Below, piece by piece: positions 6,910 through 14,077 of a stretch of DNA of 14,096 nucleotides (its first letter is position 1; every line of letters starts with the position of its first letter). The DNA is taken from assembly GCA_037441225.1 (NCBI GenBank), contig JBBISU010000082.1, forward strand, positions 1 through 14,096. The letters are read 5' to 3'. The notes beneath the pieces are model-generated. The model saw nothing but the letters and a program-made list of their open reading frames with translations, was not told the origin of the DNA and did not search any database. Origin of the DNA: JBBFMJ01 sp037441225 (lineage in GTDB: Bacteria; Acidobacteriota; Thermoanaerobaculia; UBA2201). The position numbers and the translations under genes are program-made.

Positions 6910-8555
6910 AAAAAAATTATTTTCTCATTTTTATTTTTATTTCATCATTTCTTTTTTCTCAATTTGAAGAAAAGATAGAAGTTCATTTAATTTCTTTGTA
7001 TGTAAATGTTCTGGATAAAAAAGGAAATCAAATAGAAGGACTAAAAAAAGAGGATTTCGAGGTCTTAGAAGATGGAAAAACTCAAAAGATAACTCATTTT
7101 ATGGAGGTAAGAAATTTATATCCAATAGAAGAAACTGCTTCACTGCCAGAAGTTGTTGAAGAAAAAAAAGAAAAGAAATCAGAGATTATAAAAGTTAAGG
7201 AAAATTTAAAAGAAAAATACATTATTTATGTTGATAATTTAAATATAAATCCAATTCAAAGAAATTCAATGCTTGACAAATTGGAAAATTTCTTAAAGGA
7301 AAGAATGAATGGTGATGCAGAAACAATGGTTGTGTCCTATCAGAGGAGTTTTAAAGTCCATAATCCTTTTACAAAGAATTTTGATTTAGTAAAAAAATCC
7401 TTAGAAGAAATTAGAGAATACACAGGTGAAGCAATGCAAAGGATTGATGCAAAAAATGATATTTTAATGGATATTGAAGAAGTTGATAGTTATGAATTGG
7501 TTTTGGGAAGGATAAATAATTTTGCAAGAGAAATCCAGCATGAAACAAATTTAACAATTAAAATGCTTGAGGACTTTATTTTATACTTATCTGCAATTGA
7601 AGGCAAAAAATCCTTGATATATCTTTCTTCTGGGCTTCCAAAAATTCCTGCCCTTGAACTTTACCATTATCTCCATTCAAGATTTACTGAAAAAGATCCA
7701 TTGATGTACACCTTAAACCTTGATCTCACTTCAAACTATAAATCAATAATAAACATTGCAAATACAGCAGGGGTCTCTCTTTATATGGTTGATGTCTCTG
7801 GCTTGAGAGTTATGTCAGATTCTTTAAGTGCTGAAAGTAAAAATTTAACTTCTTACACAATTGACTCTTCACTTGAAAGAAATAATTTAACAGATCCTTT
7901 AATTCTTTTATCAGAAGAAACAGGTGGAATTCCAATTGTGAACACAAATGATTTTAAAAAGGGTTTTGAAAAAATGTCAAAAGTAGTTGAAAATTATTAT
8001 TTTATTGGTTATCAAAGGCCCTGGGCTTTAGAAGACCGCATACATAAGCTACAAGTTAAAGTAAAAGCCAAAAAAGCATATACAGTTTTATACAGAAAGG
8101 GTTTTAAAGAAAAATCCCTTTTAACGGAAGCGCAGGATATTTTAATTTCAAGTTTATATTATTCACAGCAAAAAAATCCTTATGGCATTTCCTTAAAATT
8201 TTTCCAACCAAAAAAATTAAATGAAGATACTTATTCTCTTCCCTTTGAGCTTTCAATCCCTTTTCATTCAATTTATTTAATTGAAAAGGAAAATATTATG
8301 ACAGGTGACATTAGCATTGGTTTTGTCTCAATGGACACACTTGGACAGAGATCCGATGTAACTTGGGTTGAACATCCTTTCAATATTCCAAAAAATGCTT
8401 ATGAAAAATTAAAAGATCAAATCTTTAAATACAAAGCAGAATTGGCAATAAAAGGTGGATTTTCAAGGTTATCCTGTGCTGTTGTAAATAAAAAAGACAA
8501 TACTATAAGTGTTGTTGTAGAAAATGTTATGATAGATACAGGAGGAAAAAAATGA
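6906..8555 (+). CDS. Secreted VWFA-related protein (acidobacterial type), first paralog
   Basis: A 549-residue exported protein. A signal peptide (1-19, ending SFLFSQ) is followed by an N-terminal beta-domain with the family signature LISLYVNVLDKKGNQIEGLKKEDFEVLEDGKTQKITHF (about 28-65). A Glu/Lys-rich spacer leads to a von Willebrand factor A-like domain (about 103-390) with GKKSLIYLSSGLP, the TGGIPIVN segment, YYFIGYQ (354-360) and a closing LQVKVKAKKAYTVLYRKGF. This order matches the 'VWFA-related acidobacterial domain' proteins. The metal site is degenerate: the usual DxSxS is D110-N-L-N. The C-terminal 150 residues are a further domain I do not recognise. It starts inside the GTPase gene's stop (ATGA), behind a weak AAGGA. 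Location is probably periplasmic or extracellular. Function is unknown; adhesion or protein-protein contact is the usual guess for VWA folds. Confidence 0.82.
   Translation: MKKNYFLIFIFISSFLFSQFEEKIEVHLISLYVNVLDKKGNQIEGLKKEDFEVLEDGKTQKITHFMEVRNLYPIEETASLPEVVEEKKEKKSEIIKVKENLKEKYIIYVDNLNINPIQRNSMLDKLENFLKERMNGDAETMVVSYQRSFKVHNPFTKNFDLVKKSLEEIREYTGEAMQRIDAKNDILMDIEEVDSYELVLGRINNFAREIQHETNLTIKMLEDFILYLSAIEGKKSLIYLSSGLPKIPALELYHYLHSRFTEKDPLMYTLNLDLTSNYKSIINIANTAGVSLYMVDVSGLRVMSDSLSAESKNLTSYTIDSSLERNNLTDPLILLSEETGGIPIVNTNDFKKGFEKMSKVVENYYFIGYQRPWALEDRIHKLQVKVKAKKAYTVLYRKGFKEKSLLTEAQDILISSLYYSQQKNPYGISLKFFQPKKLNEDTYSLPFELSIPFHSIYLIEKENIMTGDISIGFVSMDTLGQRSDVTWVEHPFNIPKNAYEKLKDQIFKYKAELAIKGGFSRLSCAVVNKKDNTISVVVENVMIDTGGKK
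8541..8545 (+). promoter_or_regulatory. Shine-Dalgarno site of the second VWFA-related gene
   Basis: GGAGG lies six bases before the ATG at 8552, inside the coding end of the first paralog. It allows independent initiation in addition to stop-start coupling. Confidence 0.6.
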
Positions 8556-10129
8556 AAAATTTAATTTTATTCTTACTTTCCTTAAATTTATTTGCTCAAT
8601 TTGAAGAAAGAATTGTTGTAAGATTAATTGAAGTTCCTGTTCAAGTGACAGATAAAGAAGGAAATTTAATTATTGACTTAAAAAAAGATGATTTTGAACT
8701 TTATGTAGATAAACAAAAACAACCAATAACGCATTTTTATGAAGTAAAGGAAAATTCAATTGCAAAAAAAGAATTTGCTGATTTTTTGGAAGAAAGAGGC
8801 ATAAAAATAAAGGAGCCCATATCAAAAAAATCACTATTCATTTTAATAGATGAACAAAGGGTTCTTCCTTCAAATTATAAAAGAAATTTAAATTCAATTA
8901 TAAGCTTTATAAACACTACATTAAAAGAAAAGGATGAAATTGCAATTTATTCTATTAGTCAAAATTTAAAAGAGATTTTTAGCTTAAATGAAAATAAACA
9001 AGAAGCAATAATGTTTCTTTCAAAATATAGCCCTTCAGGGACACTTTCTTCCAGATTAATCCTTGAATCAAATATGCTTGAAGAAAGAATTTTAAGGGAA
9101 AATTATACCTCTGCTTTTATGCAACTTAGATCCTTTGCAGAAGAAAAAAAATGGGAAATTGAAAGTACAATTGATATTTTAAAAGCCTTTTTCCAAAATT
9201 ATTTTTCATTGGAAGGGAAAAAAATTGCTTTAATTTTAACAGAAGGTTGGTCAACAATTCCAGGAATTGAATTTTTTTATCAACTGGATAAAAGATTTCC
9301 CCAAAGAGCTGTTTTAAATGAAACATTAAACTATGATTTAACCCCTGCCTTTCAAGAACTGGGGTACACTGCTTTAAATTCAAACTTTGTAATTTATTCT
9401 TTTGATTTAAAAGGGCTTTCACTTTCAACTTCTTTTGATGCAGAATATGGAACTTTTGACGATACCTATGGTGCAAGTTTATCAGATGTTCAAATGGCAG
9501 CAAGGGCAAAACAGGACTCATTAAAAATAATAAGCGATACAACTGGCGGAAAAGCAATCTTAAATCAAAATGATGCAACAAAATCCCTTGGCTCAATAGG
9601 ACTTGGCTTAAACAATTATTATATAATTGGTTTTCAAACAACCTCAGAGGAAAATAAAAAAACCCATAAAATAGAAATTAAATTAAAAAATCCAGAATTT
9701 ATTTTATCCTACTTTAAAAATTTTAAAACTTTCACAGATGATTATTTGTTTGAGCAAAAGATAAACTCTTCATATTACATTGATAAAGAACAAAAAAATC
9801 CATTAAATATTAAAGCAGAATTTGGCAAAAGCAAAAAGGAAGGTAAATATTATAATATTCCCATAAGAATTTCCATTCCAAGAAGTTCATTAAATTTTAA
9901 GGAAGGCAAAACACAATTGAGGATAGGAATTGCGGCTTTTCAAGAAATGAGAAAATCAGATGTCTTCCTGCAAACACTAAATTTATTGGAAGAAGATAAA
10001 GAAATTTACGAATTAATCAGAACTATAAAATTGAGAAAAGGTGAACAAATAATTATAATTGCAATTGAAGAGTTAGGAGGGGAAACCTCTATATTAAAAC
10101 TGCCATTGAACCCTGTTAAGTTGAAATAA
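8552..10129 (+). CDS. Secreted VWFA-related protein (acidobacterial type), second paralog
   Basis: A 525-residue paralog of the preceding protein, with the same layout. It has a signal peptide (1-15, ending LFAQ) and the N-terminal signature LIEVPVQVTDKEGNLIIDLKKDDFELYVDKQKQPITHF (25-62). The VWA-like domain contains SLFILIDEQR (94-103), EGKKIALILTEGW (221-233), TTGGKAILNQND (330-341), NNYYIIGFQ (354-362) and HKIEIKLKNPEFILSYFKNF (372-391), followed by a C-terminal domain. The 'QFEE(R/K)I' start, the 'EGKK..I..L..G' strand and the 'YY.IG' strand are shared with the first copy, so this is an old tandem duplication. The metal motif is lost even more completely here (D100-E-Q-R). ATGA overlap with the upstream gene implies coordinated production. 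The two may form a complex at the cell surface, which is inference only. Confidence 0.82.
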   Translation: MKNLILFLLSLNLFAQFEERIVVRLIEVPVQVTDKEGNLIIDLKKDDFELYVDKQKQPITHFYEVKENSIAKKEFADFLEERGIKIKEPISKKSLFILIDEQRVLPSNYKRNLNSIISFINTTLKEKDEIAIYSISQNLKEIFSLNENKQEAIMFLSKYSPSGTLSSRLILESNMLEERILRENYTSAFMQLRSFAEEKKWEIESTIDILKAFFQNYFSLEGKKIALILTEGWSTIPGIEFFYQLDKRFPQRAVLNETLNYDLTPAFQELGYTALNSNFVIYSFDLKGLSLSTSFDAEYGTFDDTYGASLSDVQMAARAKQDSLKIISDTTGGKAILNQNDATKSLGSIGLGLNNYYIIGFQTTSEENKKTHKIEIKLKNPEFILSYFKNFKTFTDDYLFEQKINSSYYIDKEQKNPLNIKAEFGKSKKEGKYYNIPIRISIPRSSLNFKEGKTQLRIGIAAFQEMRKSDVFLQTLNLLEEDKEIYELIRTIKLRKGEQIIIIAIEELGGETSILKLPLNPVKLK

Positions 10130-10144
10130 AAATCATTATTTTTA

Positions 10145-10153
10145 TGTTAAAAT
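10145..10153 (+). promoter_or_regulatory. Extended -10 promoter of the candidate small RNA
   Basis: TGTTAAAAT is an extended -10 element (TGn plus TAAAAT). The same nine bases recur at 10519-10527 upstream of the transporter gene. Predicted initiation, about seven bases downstream, falls at 10160, the first base of the RNA's stem. No good -35 is spaced correctly. Confidence 0.45.
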
Positions 10154-10159
10154 ATAATA

Positions 10160-10233
10160 GAGGTTAATCACTTGAAATGCCCCCTTCTGTGATACCTCCT
10201 TTTTTAAGGCCCTTTTAAAAGGGCCTATTTTTT
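10160..10233 (+). ncRNA. Candidate small regulatory RNA (C-rich loop plus terminator)
   Basis: About 74 bases between the VWFA operon and the transporter gene look like a free-standing small RNA. Stem one pairs GAGGT (10160-10164) with ACCTC (10194-10198) and ATCAC (10167-10171) with GTGAT (10189-10193): ten base pairs with a two-base bulge. Its 17-base loop (10172-10188) contains AATGCCCCCTT. A T-rich linker then leads to a perfect terminator hairpin. An extended -10 sits at the right distance upstream. The loop's 11 bases (10176-10186) are exactly complementary to 11896-11906, the SD region of the TonB-dependent receptor gene. Inference: an antisense-type RNA that blocks ribosome binding on that mRNA, possibly on other mRNAs with GGGGG-type SDs too. 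It matches no RNA family I know. The alternative is that it is only the 3' end of the VWFA mRNA. Confidence 0.5.
10207..10233 (+). terminator. Rho-independent terminator
   Basis: AGGCCCTTTTAAAAGGGCCT (10207-10226) is a perfect 20-base palindrome followed by A and six Ts (10228-10233). The T-run occurs only on the plus-strand 3' side, so it ends plus-strand transcripts: the VWFA operon and/or the candidate small RNA. Confidence 0.9.
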
Positions 10234-10499
10234 ACCTTAAAAATAAATTTACAAGTATTTTTCTTATGGAAAGTGATAAAAGATCTAACAGGAAAAAAGG
10301 TAAGATTATCCATTATCGAGGTAAAATTGGCGGAAAAAGTGGAAGAAAAAAAGAAAATTGAAAAATCTTTTACAGAGGAACCAGGGGCAGAAGGATTTTG
10401 AAAAGAAAAGCAAAAAATTAGATATTTTAAGAGTTCCGATTTTGAATTTGGATAAAAAGAATAAAGAAAGCCTATTTTAATATTTTGTGATAAAATAAT
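10234..10499 (+). other. Non-coding stretch with possible decayed coding remnants
   Basis: No intact gene is visible here. A GTG-initiated frame at 10273-10401 encodes 42 residues of protein-like composition (VIKDLTGKKVRLSIIEVKLA, then Lys/Glu-rich), but lacks an SD. Just after its stop, another frame running to 10480 reads KLDILRVPILNLDKKNKESLF. The two could be pieces of one frameshifted gene, or chance in AT-rich DNA. TTGTGATAAAATAAT at 10485-10499 repeats the mglA promoter motif and may be a second promoter for the transporter gene. Confidence 0.3.
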
Positions 10500-10527
10500 T
10501 TGTCAATTTTTCTGGATGTGTTAAAAT
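10500..10527 (+). promoter_or_regulatory. Promoter of the ion-transporter-superfamily gene
   Basis: TTGTCA (10500-10505), a 16-base spacer, then TAAAAT (10522-10527), each 5/6 to consensus. A TG dinucleotide at 10519-10520 makes it an extended -10. The transcript should start near 10534, with AAGGAG at 10541-10546 serving the ATG at 10552. Confidence 0.6.
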
Positions 10528-10551
10528 AATAAAATTTTAAAAGGAGATTAT

Positions 10552-11814
10552 ATGGAATATTTAGGACATATTTTGCCAATCTGGAGTGTAGTACCTTTTG
10601 TTTTAATGCTTTTAACCATTGCAATTGCACCGCTTATAAATGAGCACTTCTGGGAGAAAAATAAAAATAAAGCAATTTTTTCAATAATTTATTCAATACC
10701 AATTTTAATACTTTTTTATCACTTCAAGGACTTCCATCCCCTCCTCCATGAAGTAAAGGAGTATTTTTCATTCATTGTTTTACTTGGTTCACTTTTTATT
10801 GTAAGCGGTGGAATATTCTTGGCAGGAGATATACTTGGAACACCAAAAAACAATACAATATTCTTAGCAATTGGAGGTATAATTGCAAATATTTTTGGAA
10901 CAACTGGAGCATCAATGCTTCTTATAAGACCCCTTTTAAGGATAAACAGAGAACGCCTTTACATTTCACACATACCAGTATTTTTTATTTTTATTGTATC
11001 AAACATTGGAGGATGTTTGACACCAATGGGAGATCCTCCACTTTTTATGGGATATTTAAGAGGTGTTCCATTTTTCTGGTCTTTGCGCCTTTTTCCAGAA
11101 TGGCTTTTTATGATGGCTATAATACTTACAATTTTTTATTTCCTTGACAAACATTATTATAAAAAAGAGCCAGAATCAATTAATAAATTAGACAAAATTG
11201 CCTTTGAGCCATTAAAACTTTATGGAAGAAGGAATTTAATTTTAATCTTTGCAATCCTTGCTTCTGTAATTTTTTTAAAAACCCCTTACAGAGAATTTAT
11301 AATGATTTTAGCTTCCATAATATCATTAAAATATACACCTAAATTTGTAAGAGAAAAAAATGAATTTAATTTTGCTCCAATTGTAGAAGTGGCAGTTTTG
11401 TTTGCTGGAATTTTTGTAACAATGGTTCCTGCACTTTTAATTTTAGAAGCAAGGGGTGGGGAAATGGGAATTACAAAGCCCTGGCATTTCTTCTGGATAA
11501 CTGGTTCTCTTTCTTCTTTTTTAGATAACACTCCTACATATTTAACTTATCTTTCCCTTGCCCAGGGCTTGGCTCATTCAGCAGGACTTCCACAGGAAGT
11601 AGCAGGCATACCTCATACAATTCTTGCTGCAATTTCTTTGGGTGCTGTCTTTATGGGAGCAAATACTTACATTGGAAATGGACCAAACTTTATGGTAAAA
11701 GTTATATGTGAACACCAAAAAGTCAAAATGCCATCCTTTTTTGGCTACTTTTTAAAAGCAATAATTTTCTTAATTCCTTGTTTTGTTTTAATTACATTTT
11801 TATTTTTAATATAA
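10552..11814 (+). CDS. Ion-transporter-superfamily membrane protein (CitMHS/NhaD-like)
   Basis: A 420-residue polytopic membrane protein with about 11-12 hydrophobic segments spanning the whole chain. Two related signature regions mark the ion transporter (ArsB/NhaD/CitMHS) superfamily: GTTGASMLLIRPLLR (116-130) with SNIGGCLTPMGDPPLF (150-165) in the first half, and SSFLDNTPTYLTYL (321-334) with GANTYIGNGPNFMVK (369-383) in the second. Such paired half-membrane hairpins form the substrate and sodium site. I place it in the branch usually annotated 'sodium:proton antiporter / putative citrate transport', but the sequence cannot separate Na+/H+ exchange from carboxylate uptake. It is in the inner membrane. 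It has its own promoter and a good SD (AAGGAG), and it precedes the TonB-dependent receptor gene by 92 bases. That gap contains another promoter, so the two are probably separate units. Confidence 0.83.
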   Translation: MEYLGHILPIWSVVPFVLMLLTIAIAPLINEHFWEKNKNKAIFSIIYSIPILILFYHFKDFHPLLHEVKEYFSFIVLLGSLFIVSGGIFLAGDILGTPKNNTIFLAIGGIIANIFGTTGASMLLIRPLLRINRERLYISHIPVFFIFIVSNIGGCLTPMGDPPLFMGYLRGVPFFWSLRLFPEWLFMMAIILTIFYFLDKHYYKKEPESINKLDKIAFEPLKLYGRRNLILIFAILASVIFLKTPYREFIMILASIISLKYTPKFVREKNEFNFAPIVEVAVLFAGIFVTMVPALLILEARGGEMGITKPWHFFWITGSLSSFLDNTPTYLTYLSLAQGLAHSAGLPQEVAGIPHTILAAISLGAVFMGANTYIGNGPNFMVKVICEHQKVKMPSFFGYFLKAIIFLIPCFVLITFLFLI

Positions 11815-11846
11815 AAAGAGAATACTAAGTTTGTTAAATTTTCCTT

Positions 11847-11875
11847 TTGACAATAAGAAATTTTTATGTTATTTT
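11847..11875 (+). promoter_or_regulatory. Promoter of the TonB-dependent receptor gene
   Basis: A perfect TTGACA -35 (11847-11852), a 17-base spacer and TATTTT (11870-11875) as a weaker -10 (4/6). Predicted initiation is near 11882, giving a leader of about 25 bases that ends in the SD AAAGGGGG. Confidence 0.5.
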
Positions 11876-11895
11876 GTCTTTCAAAAACTAATATA

Positions 11896-11906
11896 AAGGG
11901 GGCATT
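11896..11906 (+). promoter_or_regulatory. SD region complementary to the small-RNA loop
   Basis: AAGGGGGCATT immediately precedes the ATG at 11907 and includes the ribosome-binding site. It is the exact reverse complement of 10176-10186 in the candidate small RNA. The whole duplex would cover the SD, so pairing should repress translation. Confidence 0.5.
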
Positions 11907-13874
11907 ATGAAAAAATTATTTTTCACTTTTACTTTTCTTTGTACTTATTTGTTTTCTTCAATTGAAGGAGTTGTTTTAAATCAAAAAAATGAACCTGTTC
12001 CAAACCTTGAAGTTTTGTTAAAAGAAAAAGGTCTTAAAAGTATTACTGATGCGGATGGAAAGTTTTCATTTCCTGTTGAAGAAGGAATCTATGAAATTAT
12101 AATTTTAAACGAAACTCATAAAATTAACTTTAAAGCCAAAACAGCTAAAATTTTTATAAAGACATTTGGTGAAGAAATTCTCATAGAACCCCCGGGAGCA
12201 ATGCCTTCTTTTATCCCAGAATTTATCTTAAATCAACCAAAAACAAGCATAGCAGAAAATCTTACAACTCTTCCAGACATTTCCTTGAATGGCCTTGGAG
12301 GTGCTTTTCAAACGGTCTCAATTGGTGGTATGGCAAAGCAAAGAGTTCAAATAGAAGTAAATGGATACAAAATTGAGGGCTTGAGGCGTGCAGGGACTGA
12401 TTTTGGAACCTATCATCCTGACTTATTCAAATCTTTAAATTTATATGAAGTTGGGCTTGGCTTTACACATGGCTCAAATGCAATGGGTGGAACAATTGAT
12501 TTTGAACTCCCTTTAGAGTACAAGGAAGTTTTAAGTACAGCAATTACTTATGGTACAAACGACAAAAACAAATCTGTTTCTGTTTTTTTATCAAACAAAA
12601 ATTTTAACTTCTTTTCTGGTTATCAGGAAGCAGGACAATACTGGGATGGAAATGGAGATAGGCAGGATGGGTATTACAAAAGGGCAAACATTTACAGTTC
12701 CTTTAAATTTGGTGGAGAAGAAAATTTAAATATCTTAGATATATTACTCACAAATGGATGGGACATAGGAAAACCATTTTTATCATCAGATAAAACAGAA
12801 TATCCGGAAAATAATTTACATTTAATTGGTTTGAGGGGCTATTACAAAAACTTACAATACCAATTTGGCACATACTATCAAGACCTTGAGACAAAAACAA
12901 CAAAAGAGAGGAGTTTTTTTAAATCAATAAATCTTCAAGGAAAATTATTTTATAAAAAGGAAAATTACTCCCTTGGTTTTGAATTAAATTCATATCCAAA
13001 ATTTTATGCAAGCAATGAACTTTCAACAGGGCACAATCAGCCATTAAAAGATGCAGATAAATATGATGCATCTATCTTTGCTTCTTATGAATTGAATATG
13101 AGTTCTAAGTTTAAATTATTTTCTGGTTTGAGGTTAAATTATTTTACCTCTTCAAGTTCAGAAAAGAAAAAAGATGAGACAATACCCGGCGTATTTTTGA
13201 GAATTTCAAGTTTAACAAAATATAAATTTGATTTTTCAGTATTTAATATTTATAGATTCCCATCAATTGAAGAACTCTTTTATACTGGAATGACTGCAAG
13301 GGGATATGTGCAGGGAAATGAAAAACTAAAATCAGAAAAAGGAATGGGTGCCTCTTTTCAATTAAGAAAAAGTATAAAAGAAAATGAAATTGGTTTATCA
13401 GTCACATACAAAAATGCAAAAAATTACATAGAAAGATATAAGGTTTCAAAGGATTTATATTCATATAAAAACACAGATGAAGTTGAAATCTGGCAGGGGA
13501 CAATTTATTTTGATGGAGGATTTTATTTTGCAAACCTTTCTTTTAGTTCAGGAAAAAACAAAGAAACAAATGAGCCAATTGATGATCAAAAACCACTTTC
13601 TTTAAACTTTGGTTTTATGAAAATGATTGGAAATTTTGAACCATTTTTAAATTTTTCTTATGTTGATGAACTATCAGAACCAGGTCCAAATGAAATTGAA
13701 AGAGATGATTATTTTATAATAAATGCTGGGCTTAATCTTTATTCAATTAATGATTTTGTTTTTTCATTAAAATGTGAAAATATTTTAGATGAAAATTACA
13801 TACCACAAGGAGATGAAAAAGCAATTCCACAAATTGGAAGAAATTTTATTTTATCAATTATTTATAAAAAATGA
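11907..13874 (+). CDS. TonB-dependent outer-membrane receptor with carboxypeptidase-like N-terminal domain
   Basis: A 655-residue protein. Residues 1-18 are a signal peptide. A small carboxypeptidase-regulatory-like beta-domain follows (19 to about 70: IEGVVLNQKNEPVPNLEVLL, ITDADGKFSFPVEEGIYEI). EEILIE (89-94) is a likely TonB box. The plug spans about 105-200 (AENLTTLPDISLNGLGGAFQ, VSIGGMAKQRVQIEVNGYKI, LYEVGLGFTHGSNAMGGTIDFELP, the usual plug closure). A 22-strand-type barrel fills the rest, with the family C-terminal pattern VFSLKCENILDENYIPQ...IPQIGRNFILSIIYKK. Such receptors use TonB energy to import siderophores, vitamins, metals or glycans. No substrate can be read from this sequence, and no TonB/ExbBD genes are nearby. 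At 655 residues it is in the smaller, BtuB/CirA-like size class. It has its own promoter and an unusual G5 SD that is complementary to the candidate small RNA upstream. Confidence 0.88.
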   Translation: MKKLFFTFTFLCTYLFSSIEGVVLNQKNEPVPNLEVLLKEKGLKSITDADGKFSFPVEEGIYEIIILNETHKINFKAKTAKIFIKTFGEEILIEPPGAMPSFIPEFILNQPKTSIAENLTTLPDISLNGLGGAFQTVSIGGMAKQRVQIEVNGYKIEGLRRAGTDFGTYHPDLFKSLNLYEVGLGFTHGSNAMGGTIDFELPLEYKEVLSTAITYGTNDKNKSVSVFLSNKNFNFFSGYQEAGQYWDGNGDRQDGYYKRANIYSSFKFGGEENLNILDILLTNGWDIGKPFLSSDKTEYPENNLHLIGLRGYYKNLQYQFGTYYQDLETKTTKERSFFKSINLQGKLFYKKENYSLGFELNSYPKFYASNELSTGHNQPLKDADKYDASIFASYELNMSSKFKLFSGLRLNYFTSSSSEKKKDETIPGVFLRISSLTKYKFDFSVFNIYRFPSIEELFYTGMTARGYVQGNEKLKSEKGMGASFQLRKSIKENEIGLSVTYKNAKNYIERYKVSKDLYSYKNTDEVEIWQGTIYFDGGFYFANLSFSSGKNKETNEPIDDQKPLSLNFGFMKMIGNFEPFLNFSYVDELSEPGPNEIERDDYFIINAGLNLYSINDFVFSLKCENILDENYIPQGDEKAIPQIGRNFILSIIYKK

Positions 13875-14024
13875 AAAGTTAAAAAAAATATTTAATAATC
13901 CAAAAAATGGAATTGAAATTAAAATATGAATAGATAAAATCATTCTTTTTTCTCATAATAAAATGCTCCAAAGAAGCAGAGATATTTGTAGAAGCTTTAC
14001 ATTGTCTTAGCATATTTATTTTAC

Positions 14025-14044
14025 GGGGCGTGCAAGCACGCCCC
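14025..14044. repeat. REP-like GC-rich palindrome
   Basis: GGGGCGTGC, a two-base AA loop, then GCACGCCCC: a perfect nine-base stem, flanked by TTAC on the left and CCTACAG on the right. This resembles the dispersed 'TAGGGGCG...CGCCCCTA' extragenic palindromes seen in many bacteria. No T-run follows on either strand, so it is a poor intrinsic terminator. Its GC content contrasts sharply with its surroundings. Confidence 0.65.
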
Positions 14045-14056
14045 CTACAGATGATC

Positions 14057-14077
14057 GCATATTGCATATCGCATATC
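14057..14077. repeat. Short tandem repeat (7-base unit, three copies)
   Basis: GCATATT-GCATATC-GCATATC lies ten bases after the REP-like core, followed by the near-repeat GGGATTCGGGAATATG up to the window edge. No gene is visible from 13875 to the end. Confidence 0.6.

Noticed and set aside
9126..9641. Long minus-strand open frame (171 residues)
   Set aside because: It lies fully inside the second VWFA-related gene, is Leu/Phe/Gln-rich with no recognisable motif, and has no supporting SD or promoter. It is an antisense shadow of AT-rich coding DNA.
10121..10153. TTGAAA (10121-10126) as the -35 of the small-RNA promoter
   Set aside because: The spacer to the -10 would be 21 bases or more, too long for a sigma-70 promoter. 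The TG-extended -10 is the better explanation.
10266..10361. ATG-started 31-residue basic peptide frame
   Set aside because: No SD precedes it, it is Lys/Arg/Gly low-complexity, and the overlapping GTG frame is at least as plausible. Neither is strong enough to call as a gene.
14025..14044. GC-rich palindrome as an intrinsic terminator of the receptor gene
   Set aside because: It is about 150 bases past the stop and is followed by CCTACAG, not a T-run. A repeat element explains it better.
13879..14067. Minus-strand open frame of 62 residues at the right end
   Set aside because: It runs through the REP-like palindrome and tandem repeat, has no SD and shows no protein family pattern.
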